The notes under the pieces are model-generated. The model was not told where the DNA came from, searched no databases, and was given only the letters and a program-made list of their open reading frames with translations. From Cellvibrio fontiphilus (lineage in GTDB: Bacteria; Pseudomonadota; Gammaproteobacteria; Pseudomonadales; Cellvibrionaceae), in NCBI RefSeq assembly GCF_035317345.1, contig NZ_JAYKTU010000003.1: 64,000 nucleotides of DNA, one strand, 5' to 3'. Both the position numbers and the translations under genes were made by a program. This document shows, piece by piece, positions 1-8,994 of this stretch. Numbering within the stretch: position 1 is the first letter of the stretch; each line of letters starts with the position of its first letter.

Positions 1-2
1 CG

Positions 3-1526
3 GACGACTTTATTGCCGGTGCCTTCACCAATAACAACACCCTGCTGGTGGATAAAAACCGCTACACCAGTTACATCTCTACCGCTGAACGCATAGCGAC
101 TGATGTGGCCACACGCTGGAATGCGGTACTGGCCTGTAGCCCGAGCACAACCTGTGCTGACAAACTGGTCAGCGATCTGGCTCCGCGTATTTTCCGCCGT
201 CCATTAACCAGCGATGAGCAGACCGCTTACCGTGGTGTGGCGCGCGGCACAACCGGTGGTCGCACTGTTGCACAGGGCATGGAAGTCGCGCTGGCGGCGA
301 TGTTGTCATCACCCCAGTTCCTGTATCGCTCCGAGTTGGGTAACCCCAGTGGCGCCGGCTACAAGCTGGACGGCTACGAAATGGCCACCTTCATGAGCTA
401 CACCTTTACCGGCACTACCCCCAGCGCGGACTTGTTGGCCGCAGCCGGTCGTGGCGATTTGAATACCATTGCCGGTGTACGCCAACAGGCAGCATTGCTG
501 CTTAACTCTGCCAATACCCGCGTACTTTTGGGTGACTTTGTGAACCGCTGGCTGGGCACCGAGCAGTTGGAGATCAAAGAGAAAACTGGCGTAGCTAACT
601 TCGCTACTCTGGCGAACGACATGAAGCTGGAACTGGGCAAGAACTTCTCCCAGGCGATGCTCAGCAGCGGCTCTACCTTCGCTTCGGTTTACAACCCCAG
701 CTATACCCACGTGAACCAGCGTTTGGCGACCCTCTACGGCCTGTCCTTTAACGCCTCAGGTGCCGATGCCGATGGCTTTGTTAGCACCGCAGCGGGCGAT
801 CGCGGCGGTATCTTGCTCTCGGGTGCCTTTATGTCCCGTTACGCCAGTGCCACCGATGCCAACATGGTGACCCGCGCTGTGGCGCTGCGCCGCCGCATGA
901 TGTGTCAGGACATTCCCGAGCCACCATCAGGTGTGAGCCTGGACCGCGAAGCTCTGGCGGCGCGTGACAAGGAGTTCTTTGAGAACCCACACACCACCCA
1001 GCGCATGATCTTCGACCGTATCACCTCGGGCACCAGCTGCTCCAACTGTCACGGCGAAATCATCAACCCACTGGGCGGCACTATGGAGAACTACGACACC
1101 CTGGGCCGTCTGCGCAGCGTGGATTTGAAAGGCAACGCCATCAACGCGGCGGGCACCTTCTTCTCGCCCTTCCCGCAATTGCAGTTCCTCAACGACCCGG
1201 ATCGCGTGATTCACTCACCCGCTATCCAGGTTAATGGCGGCAAAGATCTGGCGCGCACCATAGTGGAAGACCCAATGGTATCCAGCCTGGCGCAAAGCTG
1301 TCTGGCAACCCAGTTTGTCAGCTATAGCACCGGTATCCATTCGATCTTCCTGATCGATTCAACAAGGGATGTAGGCTACTCACGCATCAGCAAGGCGGAA
1401 GAAAACGCCTACCGCTGCGACGTGGCTGACCTGACCAATGTACTGACCACCCGTGGCCCAAGGGCGATGCTGGAAGAAATTCCCGCATTGGATTCTGTGA
1501 TGTACCGGCGGGAGTGGGCGCGCTGA
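3..1526 (+). CDS. DUF1592/DUF1588/DUF1585 protein (5' truncated)
   Basis: The reading frame is open to the window edge, so the true start lies upstream; the GTG at 48 is only an internal codon. The visible part matches the planctomycete-type exported family with DUF1592, DUF1588 and DUF1585 in order. A CSNCH motif (nt ~1040-1054) followed by GEIINPLG and ENYD is the typical DUF1588 region; CxxCH could bind haem c, but that is unproven in this family. The end GGKDLARTIVEDP is DUF1585-like. The next gene 49 bp downstream is DUF1552, its usual partner, so the two probably form an operon. Biochemical function is unknown; an extracytoplasmic redox or polymer-degradation role is only inferred. Confidence 0.85.
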   Translation, partial: DDFIAGAFTNNNTLLVDKNRYTSYISTAERIATDVATRWNAVLACSPSTTCADKLVSDLAPRIFRRPLTSDEQTAYRGVARGTTGGRTVAQGMEVALAAMLSSPQFLYRSELGNPSGAGYKLDGYEMATFMSYTFTGTTPSADLLAAAGRGDLNTIAGVRQQAALLLNSANTRVLLGDFVNRWLGTEQLEIKEKTGVANFATLANDMKLELGKNFSQAMLSSGSTFASVYNPSYTHVNQRLATLYGLSFNASGADADGFVSTAAGDRGGILLSGAFMSRYASATDANMVTRAVALRRRMMCQDIPEPPSGVSLDREALAARDKEFFENPHTTQRMIFDRITSGTSCSNCHGEIINPLGGTMENYDTLGRLRSVDLKGNAINAAGTFFSPFPQLQFLNDPDRVIHSPAIQVNGGKDLARTIVEDPMVSSLAQSCLATQFVSYSTGIHSIFLIDSTRDVGYSRISKAEENAYRCDVADLTNVLTTRGPRAMLEEIPALDSVMYRREWAR

Positions 1527-1574
1527 GGCGCGCTCCTTCCCACATCACCTTGTTAACGAATTGGAGTAAATAAC

Positions 1575-2783
1575 ATGAGATACAAAGACTGCTTCGACAA
1601 AGAACGCAGAGACTTTCTGAAAGTCGTTAGCCATGCCGGTATAGCTGCGGGATTGATCCAGGCCTCCAGTATGCTCGCGGGCGTCATGCTCGCGCGTACC
1701 GCCGAGGCCCAAACCGGTACGCCGACCAAACACTGCCTGGTGTTTAACGGCGGCGGTTGTCACCCTACCCGCTGGTTCCCCACCGGTAGCACCCTGCCAG
1801 TGCAATCGGCGCCGCTGCAAACCCACTACAGCCGCATCGCCCTGCTGCGCAATGCCTCACTGAGCGGCGCCGGTCACGGGGTTATGTTCCATCGCTTTAA
1901 CAACGGCAGCTGGTCCGAGGACAGTTTTGATGTGAACCTGGGCCGCACCATTGGCGCTAACTACCCGGTGAAATACCTGAACCTGGGCACCACAGCAGAA
2001 TCGGCGCTGAGCCGCGAAGGTTTTAACGGTCGCCCACTGATTACCAGCCCGCAGGCGGCACTGGATGTGCTCTTCTCCGGCGGCAGTGGTAGCAGTGGCG
2101 GCTCAGGCACTGCGCCGCGCAAATCGGTTGTAGACCTGCACTACTCGGCGATCAGCAGCCTGCGCACCAAGCTCGGCCAGCATGAAAAAGACAAATTGGA
2201 CAGCCACTTCACGGCCATCCGCGAGATTGAAACTGCCATCGATTCTGGCGGCAGCAACTCCGGCGGCTCCTGTCCTACGCTGTCCAATACCACGGCCAGC
2301 GGTTTTGACGCCACCGCAAAACTGCACGCGGATATTGTCGCTCTGGCACTCAGCTGTAACCTCACAGCATCAGCCTCCATCGCCTTTGGTACCGATGCCC
2401 ACACTCACTTCCTGGATGTACTGGGCCGTGAGTCGCACCAATCGCATCACAACCAGGGCAATATGCCCAATGCCTACACTGAAGATATTGTCTATATGCA
2501 GGGGCTGACCCGTTACCTGATGGACAAAATCAACGAGCGCGGGCTGTTCGGCTCCACCATTGTGACCCAGGTGTCCGACATGGGTGACGCCGACTCCCAC
2601 GGCAATAGCAATGTGCCTATGCTGGTGGCGGGTGCAGGTATTACTGGCGGTCGTGTGGTAGATATTGGCGGTAAAACCCAATCCGAGCTGTACCAGACTA
2701 TCGGCTTGAAACTGCGTGCAGACCAAAGCCCCAACGGTTCGGTTTATCGCAATTGGGCCAGCTCAACAATCACCGGTCTCTAA
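1575..2783 (+). CDS. Tat-exported DUF1552 protein
   Basis: 402 residues. The N-terminus has a twin-arginine signal (ERRDFLKVV, residues ~10-18), a hydrophobic stretch and an AEAQ cleavage-like site, implying export as a folded, possibly metal-containing protein. The remainder fits DUF1552: FNGGGCHPTRWFP near the mature N-terminus and HGNSNVPMLVAG near the C-terminus. A Gly/Ser-rich stretch (SGGSGSSGGSG) interrupts the middle. AGTAA-like ribosome-binding sequence precedes the ATG. It follows the DUF1592-type gene and is closed by two hairpins. Function is unknown; pairing of these families is common in planctomycetes, myxobacteria and cellvibrios. Confidence 0.85.
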   Translation: MRYKDCFDKERRDFLKVVSHAGIAAGLIQASSMLAGVMLARTAEAQTGTPTKHCLVFNGGGCHPTRWFPTGSTLPVQSAPLQTHYSRIALLRNASLSGAGHGVMFHRFNNGSWSEDSFDVNLGRTIGANYPVKYLNLGTTAESALSREGFNGRPLITSPQAALDVLFSGGSGSSGGSGTAPRKSVVDLHYSAISSLRTKLGQHEKDKLDSHFTAIREIETAIDSGGSNSGGSCPTLSNTTASGFDATAKLHADIVALALSCNLTASASIAFGTDAHTHFLDVLGRESHQSHHNQGNMPNAYTEDIVYMQGLTRYLMDKINERGLFGSTIVTQVSDMGDADSHGNSNVPMLVAGAGITGGRVVDIGGKTQSELYQTIGLKLRADQSPNGSVYRNWASSTITGL

Positions 2784-2810
2784 GCCAACCAGCTGCCAGG
2801 CCTGACGAAA

Positions 2811-2845
2811 CCCGCGCGCTTTTGACACCAATAAAAGCGCGCGGG
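2811..2845. repeat. 13-bp inverted repeat after DUF1552 gene
   Basis: CCCGCGCGCTTTT (2811-2823) is exactly complementary to AAAAGCGCGCGGG (2833-2845) with a 9-nt loop. No T-tract follows, so this may be an RNA-stabilising 3' hairpin or the first of two tandem stop structures. Confidence 0.6.
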
Positions 2846-2857
2846 TGAGTGAACACC

Positions 2858-2906
2858 AAGCCCCGGGATGAATGTGTACAGCGCATTTACCCCGGGGCTT
2901 TTTTTC
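2858..2906 (+). terminator. Rho-independent terminator after DUF1592/DUF1552 genes
   Basis: AAGCCCCGGG (2858-2867) pairs with CCCGGGGCTT (2891-2900) across a 23-nt loop, and a run of T follows immediately. It ends the DUF1592-DUF1552 transcript. Confidence 0.8.
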
Positions 2907-3302
2907 GCCGCCCTATTTACCCCGCCAAAGCCATTTTTTTTGCAGATAAAACGCAATTTTATCGCTCCATTTTTTCTCGCCAAAACTTGTTTGCAGGTAA
3001 AAAAATGACGCGATACCCAACAAATTTATTCAATAGTTAAAAAAACATTTATGCATGAAGCGCGCAGGAAAATCTCTCAAAAAAACCATTATGGTTTAGA
3101 TGACAATATGCTTATTGTTTTATTGACAACAACACAGCCGCAGGACTATAAATTTCCCATCGAACCGCCACGCCGTTTTTAACAATAACAGCTGTCGTAT
3201 GGCGTTTGATAAACATCTGCCTGCAATAGGCAGGTAATCCTTCAACAGTCCCTCCTCCTCTATAGGCGGTATTGGTTGAGCGGCTCACATGAGAAACTAA
3301 TA
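2907..3302. other. Long AT-rich intergenic/leader region of the xylanase gene
   Basis: About 400 bp without a convincing gene. The first 200 bp are AT-rich with T and A runs. It holds the promoter at 3123-3152 and then a ~145-nt untranslated leader with a small hairpin (CTGCCT 3217-3222 with AGGCAG 3228-3233). No known riboswitch was recognised. Confidence 0.6.
3123..3152 (+). promoter_or_regulatory. sigma70-type promoter of GH11 xylanase gene
   Basis: TTGACA (3123-3128, perfect -35) and TATAAA (3147-3152, 5 of 6 to TATAAT) are separated by 18 bp. Predicted transcription start is near 3159, giving a leader of about 145 nt before the ATG at 3303. Confidence 0.7.
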
Positions 3303-4358
3303 ATGAAATTCACAACAGGCAAAACATTTTTTGGCGGTTTAATCGGCGCTGCTGCACTTTGTGCTTCAGTGGTCAGTGCACAAACCCTCAGCTCCAACTC
3401 CACCGGCACCCACAACGGTTTTTATTACACTTTCTGGAAAGATTCCGGCAGCGCCAGCATGACCCTGCAAGCCGGCGGACGCTATACCTCACAATGGAAT
3501 AGCGGCACCAATAACTGGGTGGGCGGTAAAGGTTGGAACCCGGGTAGCAGCTCGCGCGTCATCAGCTACTCTGGCAACTACAACGTGAACGACTCACAAA
3601 ACTCCTACCTCGCGCTTTACGGTTGGACCCGCAGCCCGCTGATTGAATACTACGTAATTGAAAGCTACGGTTCGTACAACCCTTCCAGCTGCGCCGGTGG
3701 CACTGACTACGGCAGCTTCCAAAGTGATGGTGCCACCTACAATGTACGCCGCTGCTTGCGCACCCAACAGCCCTCTATCGATGGCACTCAAACCTTTTAT
3801 CAATACTTCAGCGTGCGCACGCCGAAAAAAGGTTTTGGCAACATTTCCGGCACCATCACCTTTGCCAACCACGCCAATTTCTGGGCGAGCAAAGGTTTGA
3901 ATCTGGGCGCGCACAACTATCAAGTATTGGCGACCGAAGGCTATCAAAGCACCGGTAGTTCCGACATTACTGTGAGCGAAGGCAGCAGTGGTGGCGGTAG
4001 CTCCAGCTCTGCGCCATCAGGCAACAAAACTATTGTGGTGCGCGCACGTGGCACTGCCGGTGGCGAGCAAATCCGTTTGAAAGTGAATAACACCACTGTG
4101 CAAACCTGGACGCTCTCTACCACTATGTCTAACTACACAGTTTCTACCAACTTATCTGGTGGTTCATTGGTGGAATACTTTAACGATTCGGGCAACCGCG
4201 ACGTGCAAGTGGATTACATCAGCGTGAACGGCAGCGTGCGTCAATCTGAAGCGCAAACTTACAACACCGGTGTTTACCAAAACGGTGCCTGTGGTGGTGG
4301 CAACGGTTTGAGTGAGTGGATGCACTGCAACGGCGCTATTGGCTACGGTAACCTGTAA
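3303..4358 (+). CDS. Secreted GH11 endo-beta-1,4-xylanase with CBM60-like module
   Basis: 351 residues from ATG 3303, chosen because a Sec signal peptide starts there and ends at VVSAQ; an in-frame upstream start at 3276 would add nine residues before it. Residues ~30-225 are a GH11 jelly roll: GGRYTSQW, the nucleophile Glu115 in PLIEYYVIES, and the acid/base Glu212 in ATEGYQSTG. A short Gly/Ser linker (~230-240) leads to a C-terminal module with KTIVVRARGTAGGEQIRLKV and VDYISVNG, which resembles the calcium-dependent xylan-binding CBM60/CBM36 type. The module assignment is from memory of the family. The enzyme should cleave internal xylan bonds outside the cell. It has its own promoter and no CAZyme neighbour within 5 kb. 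Confidence 0.93.
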   Translation: MKFTTGKTFFGGLIGAAALCASVVSAQTLSSNSTGTHNGFYYTFWKDSGSASMTLQAGGRYTSQWNSGTNNWVGGKGWNPGSSSRVISYSGNYNVNDSQNSYLALYGWTRSPLIEYYVIESYGSYNPSSCAGGTDYGSFQSDGATYNVRRCLRTQQPSIDGTQTFYQYFSVRTPKKGFGNISGTITFANHANFWASKGLNLGAHNYQVLATEGYQSTGSSDITVSEGSSGGGSSSSAPSGNKTIVVRARGTAGGEQIRLKVNNTTVQTWTLSTTMSNYTVSTNLSGGSLVEYFNDSGNRDVQVDYISVNGSVRQSEAQTYNTGVYQNGACGGGNGLSEWMHCNGAIGYGNL

Positions 4359-4389
4359 TTTTTTTATCGGGTAGCCAGCATCATATGCA

Positions 4390-4410
4390 AGGGGCAGGCA
4401 CACTGCCCCT
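4390..4410 (+). terminator. Possible terminator after xylanase gene
   Basis: AGGGGCAG (4390-4397) and CTGCCCCT (4403-4410) form an 8-bp stem with a 5-nt loop 31 bp after the stop codon. The T-run is missing, so termination is uncertain. Confidence 0.4.
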
Positions 4411-4487
4411 TCGCTGATAACAATCTATTTATAAACAATCAACAATACATTTATAAACCACTAACAATAACAACAAGGGGATTAACC

Positions 4488-5432
4488 ATGAAAACAAACC
4501 ATCGTTTTTCCATTCCCATGGTTTTTGCAGCGCTGACAGGTTCGGTGATCACCTACGCAGCATTACAAATCACCAGCGATACCCAAACATACAAACAAAC
4601 CATTCGCAATTTGGAAAACGAAATTGTTCATCTGGAATTTTTATTGGCGCAACAGAAACAACAGCGCAGTAATGCGATGGATTTTGCATTCAGCCCGAGT
4701 GCGGGAAATACCGGCAGTGAGCAACAACATAAATCGACTGGATTGACCACTGACGCCAATGGCGAATTAGCAAGCGCTGCAACCGAAAATCCGGGCAGTG
4801 ATAACCAACCCAATAGCGATCAACTGATTAAAGATTTAAGCACCATCTCCGAGCGCGACCCGCGCCCCTTCAGCAGCAAGGTGCGCGATTTGCTGCAAAC
4901 CAATAACTCGGTGGAAACGGTGGCACTGGTGAGCCAGAGCCTGGCCTACCTCGCCAGCAACACCGAACTTTTGCCTGACCATGAACTGGATACGCTCTAC
5001 CAGCAACAACAGAGCGATGAGTTAAAACGTGTAGCTGCGCAGATTATGTCTGCGCGGGGCGATAATCGTTTGTTGGAGCAGCACATCACCAGCTTGCAAC
5101 CCAGGCTCAGCAGCGAGTCCGCACAAACACGCCAACAAGCTTTGGTGGAGCTTGCCAAAACCGGCTACGCCAATGCCGCGAACGCTATAGCGCCGCTACT
5201 GGATGATGAAGATACCGGGGTAAAACTGGATGCGCTTTTAGCGCTGCGTGCGACCGGCAACCAAAGCCATATTTATCTGGTGGAAAAACTGCGCAATCAC
5301 AGCGACCCTTCTGTCAGTTGGCTCGCCGAGGATGTGATCAACCAATTGCAAAATTTGAGCAGCATTGCGCGCACTAAAGTCAGCAGCAATGACATCACTG
5401 CCAACTTGCGTCCGGTCGCATCCATTAACTGA
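4488..5432 (+). CDS. Membrane-anchored HEAT-repeat protein
   Basis: 314 residues. One N-terminal hydrophobic segment (~10-28) is followed by a heptad-like, Gln/Glu-rich stretch (~32-60, likely coiled coil), a low-complexity polar linker (~65-105) and an alpha-helical domain. The last ~120 residues contain HEAT-like repeats, e.g. QALVELAKTGYANAANAIAPLL followed by KLDALLALRATG when read as two helices. AAGGGG before the ATG is a good ribosome-binding site. The architecture suggests a periplasm-facing scaffold anchored in the inner membrane. No catalytic motif is visible and no function can be assigned. It stands alone between the xylanase gene and a convergent operon. Confidence 0.75.
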   Translation: MKTNHRFSIPMVFAALTGSVITYAALQITSDTQTYKQTIRNLENEIVHLEFLLAQQKQQRSNAMDFAFSPSAGNTGSEQQHKSTGLTTDANGELASAATENPGSDNQPNSDQLIKDLSTISERDPRPFSSKVRDLLQTNNSVETVALVSQSLAYLASNTELLPDHELDTLYQQQQSDELKRVAAQIMSARGDNRLLEQHITSLQPRLSSESAQTRQQALVELAKTGYANAANAIAPLLDDEDTGVKLDALLALRATGNQSHIYLVEKLRNHSDPSVSWLAEDVINQLQNLSSIARTKVSSNDITANLRPVASIN

Positions 5433-5508
5433 TGATTTATTAATGCATCGAGCAACTGATTACAAAAACCAATTCACCCAATAATTTATAAAAGATTAAC
5501 CAAAAAAA

Positions 5509-5541
5509 ATGCCGCTGGAGAAACCGCCAGCGGCATTTTTA
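5509..5541. terminator. Bidirectional terminator between HEAT-repeat gene and molybdoenzyme operon
   Basis: ATGCCGCTGG (5509-5518) pairs with CCAGCGGCAT (5527-5536); T-rich sequence follows and A8 precedes, so it can end transcription from both sides. Confidence 0.85.
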
Positions 5542-5559
5542 TTTCACCGATTTAAAAAA

Positions 5560-7773
5560 TTACACCCTATTGCCCAAGGGCAATTTGGTAAAGGGTTTTC
5601 CGGTTGCGGCAAAAAGCGCGTTGGCAACAGCGCCGGCGATGGGAGGCAAACCGGGTTCACCCACACCGGACGGCATTTCCGCTGAAGGCACAATATGCAC
5701 TTCTACTTTGGGCATATCGCTGATGCGCAACAGCGGGTAGTTGTGGAAATTGCTCTGCTCCACTGCACCCTTGTTTAGCGTGATGGCTTCGCCCAGCGCT
5801 GCACTTAAACCCATGCCTATGCCGCCTTCCATTTGCGCGCGAATGACATCCGGCGTGACTGCTACACCGCAATCCACGGCGCAGACCACACGTTCCACGT
5901 TAAAACTTTTATCGGCATTCACGCGCACCTCCGCCACCTGCGCGACCCAGGTGCCGAAGGATTTGTGCACCGCAATACCACGGCTTACGCCCTCAGGTAA
6001 TTTTTTATTCCAGTCACTTTTTTGCGCCGCCAAATTTAAAACGCCCAGGGCGCGGGGTTCACTGGCAAGCAGCTCGCGGCGAAAAACTACCGGATCTTTG
6101 TTAGCGGCCTTGGCGAGTTGATCTACAAACGTTTCCACCACAAAGGCATTACCGGAATGGCCCACCGAGCGCCACCAGAGGGTAGACAATTTCACCGGCA
6201 ACTCTGTAGCCGCCACCTGCAAATTGGGAATCGCATAGTGCATATCTTCTATGCCTTCGGCGACTGTGCCATCCACCGGCCCCTTAATCATGCCCTCAAA
6301 GGGCGTGCCGCGTAGAATGGCTTGCGCCACGGCGTGATGCTGCCAGGCAATGGCTTTACCCTCGGCAGATACCGCACCTTTGATGTGATGCACAGCCATG
6401 GGCCGGTAGCGACCATTGAGGATTTCATCCTCCCGCGTCCAGAGCATTTTTACCGCGCGGCCGGGCAGTTGTTTGGCGATATTGGCAGCATCCACCACAT
6501 AATCGCTGGGGCAGGCGCGGCGACCAAAACTGCCACCGGCATAGAGGGTATTAATTTTTACCTGCTCGGGTTTTAGCCCGGTTGCCGCCGCCACTTCCTG
6601 CTGATCCACCGTGGGCATCTGGCAGGCGAACCACAGCTCGCAGCTATTTTTTTCGACTTTCACCACACAGTTAATCGGTTCAATCGCGGCGTGGGTCAGG
6701 TACGGCAATTCATATTTAGCGCTAACCAGTTTGTCGGCCTTGGTGATTGCTGCAGCGGCATCGCCTTTGGTTTTCACAGGACTGCCGGTTTTTTCCGCAA
6801 GGCTATGCGCGGCAGCAAATAATTCGCTGCTGCTGCGGGTTTCACTGGCAGATAAATCCCAGTCTACCTGCACCAGTTTGCGCGCTTTTTGCGCCGCCCA
6901 GAAATTCTCGGCAATGACTGCAACACCGCGCGGAAATTCCACCACAGCGACGACACCGGGCGCAGCCTTGGCTTTAGCCGCATCCACTTTTTTAACCTTG
7001 CCGTAGAGTTTGGGCGGGTAGACGACCAGCGCAGTCAACATGCCGGGCAATTGGATATCTTGCGTATACAAGGCCGTGCCATTGGTTTTTTCAAGGCTGT
7101 CTTTGCGCGGAATGTTTTTGCCAATTAATTGAAAATCTTTAGGGTCTTTCAGTGATGGCTTTTCCGGCACCGGCAAGGTCGCGGCTTTAGCGGCGAACAC
7201 GCCAAACTCTGCCTTGCGCTGCCCGTGCGAAAGCACTCCTTCACTGACCTTGATGTCACTGGCAGGCACTTTCCATTCAGCCGCGGCTGCTGCCACCAGC
7301 ATTTCGCGCGCGGCGGCGCCCATTTGGCGCAGCTGCATCCAGGAATTGGCGATGGACGACGAACCGCCAGTGCCCTGGGTCGGCCCCCAAAATAAATTGT
7401 TGTACTGGCTGGCATCGGCCGGTGCATATTCCCAAGCCATTTGCGCCCAGCGCGCGCCCAATTCTTCAGCCACCAGCGCGGTTAAACCGGTGCTTATGCC
7501 CTGCCCCATATCCAGGTGTTTTACCAATATAGTGACGGTGTTATCGGGCGCTATTTTTACAAAGGCATTAAAAAACGGCGTCTCGCCTGTTGCCATCGCA
7601 GGCGCGTTATCGGCCGCAGCAACCTGTGCACTGGCCGCGACAAACCCGCTGCCCATTAACAAACCACCACCCAAACCCATAGCCTGTAAAAAATCGCGGC
7701 GTGACACCGCTGCGGCGTTTTTTTGCCCGGCAGAAGTTTGCCCGGAAATCGCGTGACGTTTGAGGAAGTTCAT
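5560..7773 (-). CDS. Molybdenum hydroxylase large subunit, IorB-like (xanthine oxidase family)
   Basis: 737 residues. The N-terminus carries a Tat signal (SRRDFLQAMG, residues ~24-33), so the folded molybdoenzyme is exported to the periplasm. The body fits the aldehyde oxidase/xanthine dehydrogenase molybdopterin-binding subunit of the isoquinoline 1-oxidoreductase subgroup: DMGQGISTGL and AGGSFGRRA near the cofactor, and GVGEPGLPPIAGAVANA near the C-terminus, which contains the conserved catalytic Glu. Its start overlaps the stop of the [2Fe-2S] subunit (TGATG), indicating coupled translation. Substrate is unknown (aldehyde or N-heterocycle). No cytochrome c subunit gene, common in such periplasmic enzymes, is adjacent. 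Confidence 0.9.
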   Translation of the reverse strand: MNFLKRHAISGQTSAGQKNAAAVSRRDFLQAMGLGGGLLMGSGFVAASAQVAAADNAPAMATGETPFFNAFVKIAPDNTVTILVKHLDMGQGISTGLTALVAEELGARWAQMAWEYAPADASQYNNLFWGPTQGTGGSSSIANSWMQLRQMGAAAREMLVAAAAAEWKVPASDIKVSEGVLSHGQRKAEFGVFAAKAATLPVPEKPSLKDPKDFQLIGKNIPRKDSLEKTNGTALYTQDIQLPGMLTALVVYPPKLYGKVKKVDAAKAKAAPGVVAVVEFPRGVAVIAENFWAAQKARKLVQVDWDLSASETRSSSELFAAAHSLAEKTGSPVKTKGDAAAAITKADKLVSAKYELPYLTHAAIEPINCVVKVEKNSCELWFACQMPTVDQQEVAAATGLKPEQVKINTLYAGGSFGRRACPSDYVVDAANIAKQLPGRAVKMLWTREDEILNGRYRPMAVHHIKGAVSAEGKAIAWQHHAVAQAILRGTPFEGMIKGPVDGTVAEGIEDMHYAIPNLQVAATELPVKLSTLWWRSVGHSGNAFVVETFVDQLAKAANKDPVVFRRELLASEPRALGVLNLAAQKSDWNKKLPEGVSRGIAVHKSFGTWVAQVAEVRVNADKSFNVERVVCAVDCGVAVTPDVIRAQMEGGIGMGLSAALGEAITLNKGAVEQSNFHNYPLLRISDMPKVEVHIVPSAEMPSGVGEPGLPPIAGAVANALFAATGKPFTKLPLGNRV

Positions 7774-8237
7774 CAGGCTTTACCTCCCAGATTTTTAGCG
7801 GCTTGATGAATCGCCCCGCGAATACGGTGATAGGTGGCACAGCGGCACAGGTTGCCACTCATGGCGGCATCGATTTGTGCATCGCTCGGATTCTTGTTGC
7901 CTTGCAATAAGGCGGTGGCCGACATTATTTGTCCCGATTGGCAGTAGCCGCACTGAACCACATCCAACTCGCGCCAGGCTTGCTGTACCGCCTGGAATGC
8001 CGGTGAGTTAATGCCATCGATGGTGTCAATTTTTGCACCGGCTGCCGCCGAGATAGGCAAGCTGCAAGCGCGCACCGGGCTGCCATTCATGTGTACAGTA
8101 CAGGCGCCACAGAGCGCCATACCACAGCCGAGTTTGGTGCCGGTCATTTGCAACTCATCGCGCAATGCCCAGAGCAATGGCGTATCAGGGTCTATGTCCA
8201 GCTGCTGTTCTTTTCCATTGATCGTCAGTGAAATCAT
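7773..8237 (-). CDS. [2Fe-2S] subunit of molybdenum hydroxylase, IorA-like
   Basis: 154 residues, normal for the family. Cys38, 43, 46 and 58 form the plant-ferredoxin-type cluster site (GCGMALCGACTVH). Cys96, 99, 131 and 133 (CGYCQSGQ and LCRC) form the second [2Fe-2S] site that sits near the molybdopterin. It passes electrons from the large subunit to an unidentified acceptor. It has no signal peptide and is expected to travel through Tat with the large subunit. AAGGAG-type ribosome-binding sequence lies just upstream of the ATG. Confidence 0.93.
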   Translation of the reverse strand: MISLTINGKEQQLDIDPDTPLLWALRDELQMTGTKLGCGMALCGACTVHMNGSPVRACSLPISAAAGAKIDTIDGINSPAFQAVQQAWRELDVVQCGYCQSGQIMSATALLQGNKNPSDAQIDAAMSGNLCRCATYHRIRGAIHQAAKNLGGKA

Positions 8238-8277
8238 GGTAACTCCTTGGCGGAAAAATCAATTCAATTGGCTAACA

Positions 8278-8370
8278 AGGTATTTTTTTGAGTCGCGTTT
8301 TTTGTATTTTTCTTTTGATTTTTTTGGTGTTTTTTCGGTTGTTTTTCTTTTGGTGGTTTTTATTTTTTTA
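8278..8370. other. Extremely T-rich tract (A-rich on the transcribed strand) inside the operon
   Basis: About 95 bp consist almost only of T with scattered G and single C on the + strand, including repeated T5-T7 runs. On the mRNA of the minus-strand operon this is an A/C-rich, unstructured spacer between the mocA-like stop and the [2Fe-2S] subunit start. No terminator hairpin is present in it. Confidence 0.7.
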
Positions 8371-8994
8371 GCCCGCCGCTTTTAAATATCGGGAGAGATC
8401 GGCGGGCGTATCCACGTCAAACTCGGCAGATGGCATAGCCACCGGCATCACCTGGTTGCGATAGCGCAGCAAAATATTTTTAGCGCCGCGATCGCCCCGG
8501 CTTTCATACAACCGCGCTTTGAATTGCGCGGGAAATATTGCAGGCACTCCCAGGGTATTGGCAAAACTGGCGCAGGCGATTTTCTCCGGCTGGGCGCTCC
8601 AGTGGTGATACAAATTCTGCAAGTCCTGCGCGCTCACCAGAGGCTGATCACCCAATAACACCAGCACCGGATTGCTGTTTTGCAAATGTTTGATCGCGTG
8701 CGCCAGCGAGTGCCCCAAGCCCAACTTCCAGGCGCGAAACTCCAGCAACTCCACCGGCGTTTTGCTGCCTTTAGCTGTGGTGGCATTCAGTGCGGGCAGC
8801 GCCTGCAATAACTGCGGATAAAAAGCACCGCCCACCACCAGAATACGCGCCGGATTCAATCGGCGCGCCGCAGCAATAGTCGCGGCCAACAAGGGCTGCC
8901 CCTTCCAATCTGCCAACTGTTTACAACTGCCAAAGCGGCTGGCGTTACCCGCGGCCAATATCAGGCAATCCAGTGGGTTGGTTGAATTATTCAT
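8368..8994 (-). CDS. mocA: MocA-like molybdenum cofactor nucleotidyltransferase
   Basis: 208 residues. The N-terminal LILAAGNASRFG and the following KQLADWKGQPLL are the nucleotide-binding and cofactor loops of the MobA-like NTP transferase superfamily; LLGDQPLV carries the metal-binding Asp. MocA makes molybdopterin cytosine dinucleotide, the cofactor form used by xanthine-oxidase-family enzymes, which suits the two subunit genes just downstream. Its start overlaps the end of the xdhC-like gene by 8 bp. CTP rather than GTP specificity is inferred from context. Confidence 0.85.
   Translation of the reverse strand: MNNSTNPLDCLILAAGNASRFGSCKQLADWKGQPLLAATIAAARRLNPARILVVGGAFYPQLLQALPALNATTAKGSKTPVELLEFRAWKLGLGHSLAHAIKHLQNSNPVLVLLGDQPLVSAQDLQNLYHHWSAQPEKIACASFANTLGVPAIFPAQFKARLYESRGDRGAKNILLRYRNQVMPVAMPSAEFDVDTPADLSRYLKAAG

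Noticed and set aside
8278..8370. T-rich tract as intrinsic terminator
   Set aside because: No hairpin precedes it in the direction of the operon, and on the transcribed strand it is A-rich, not U-rich.
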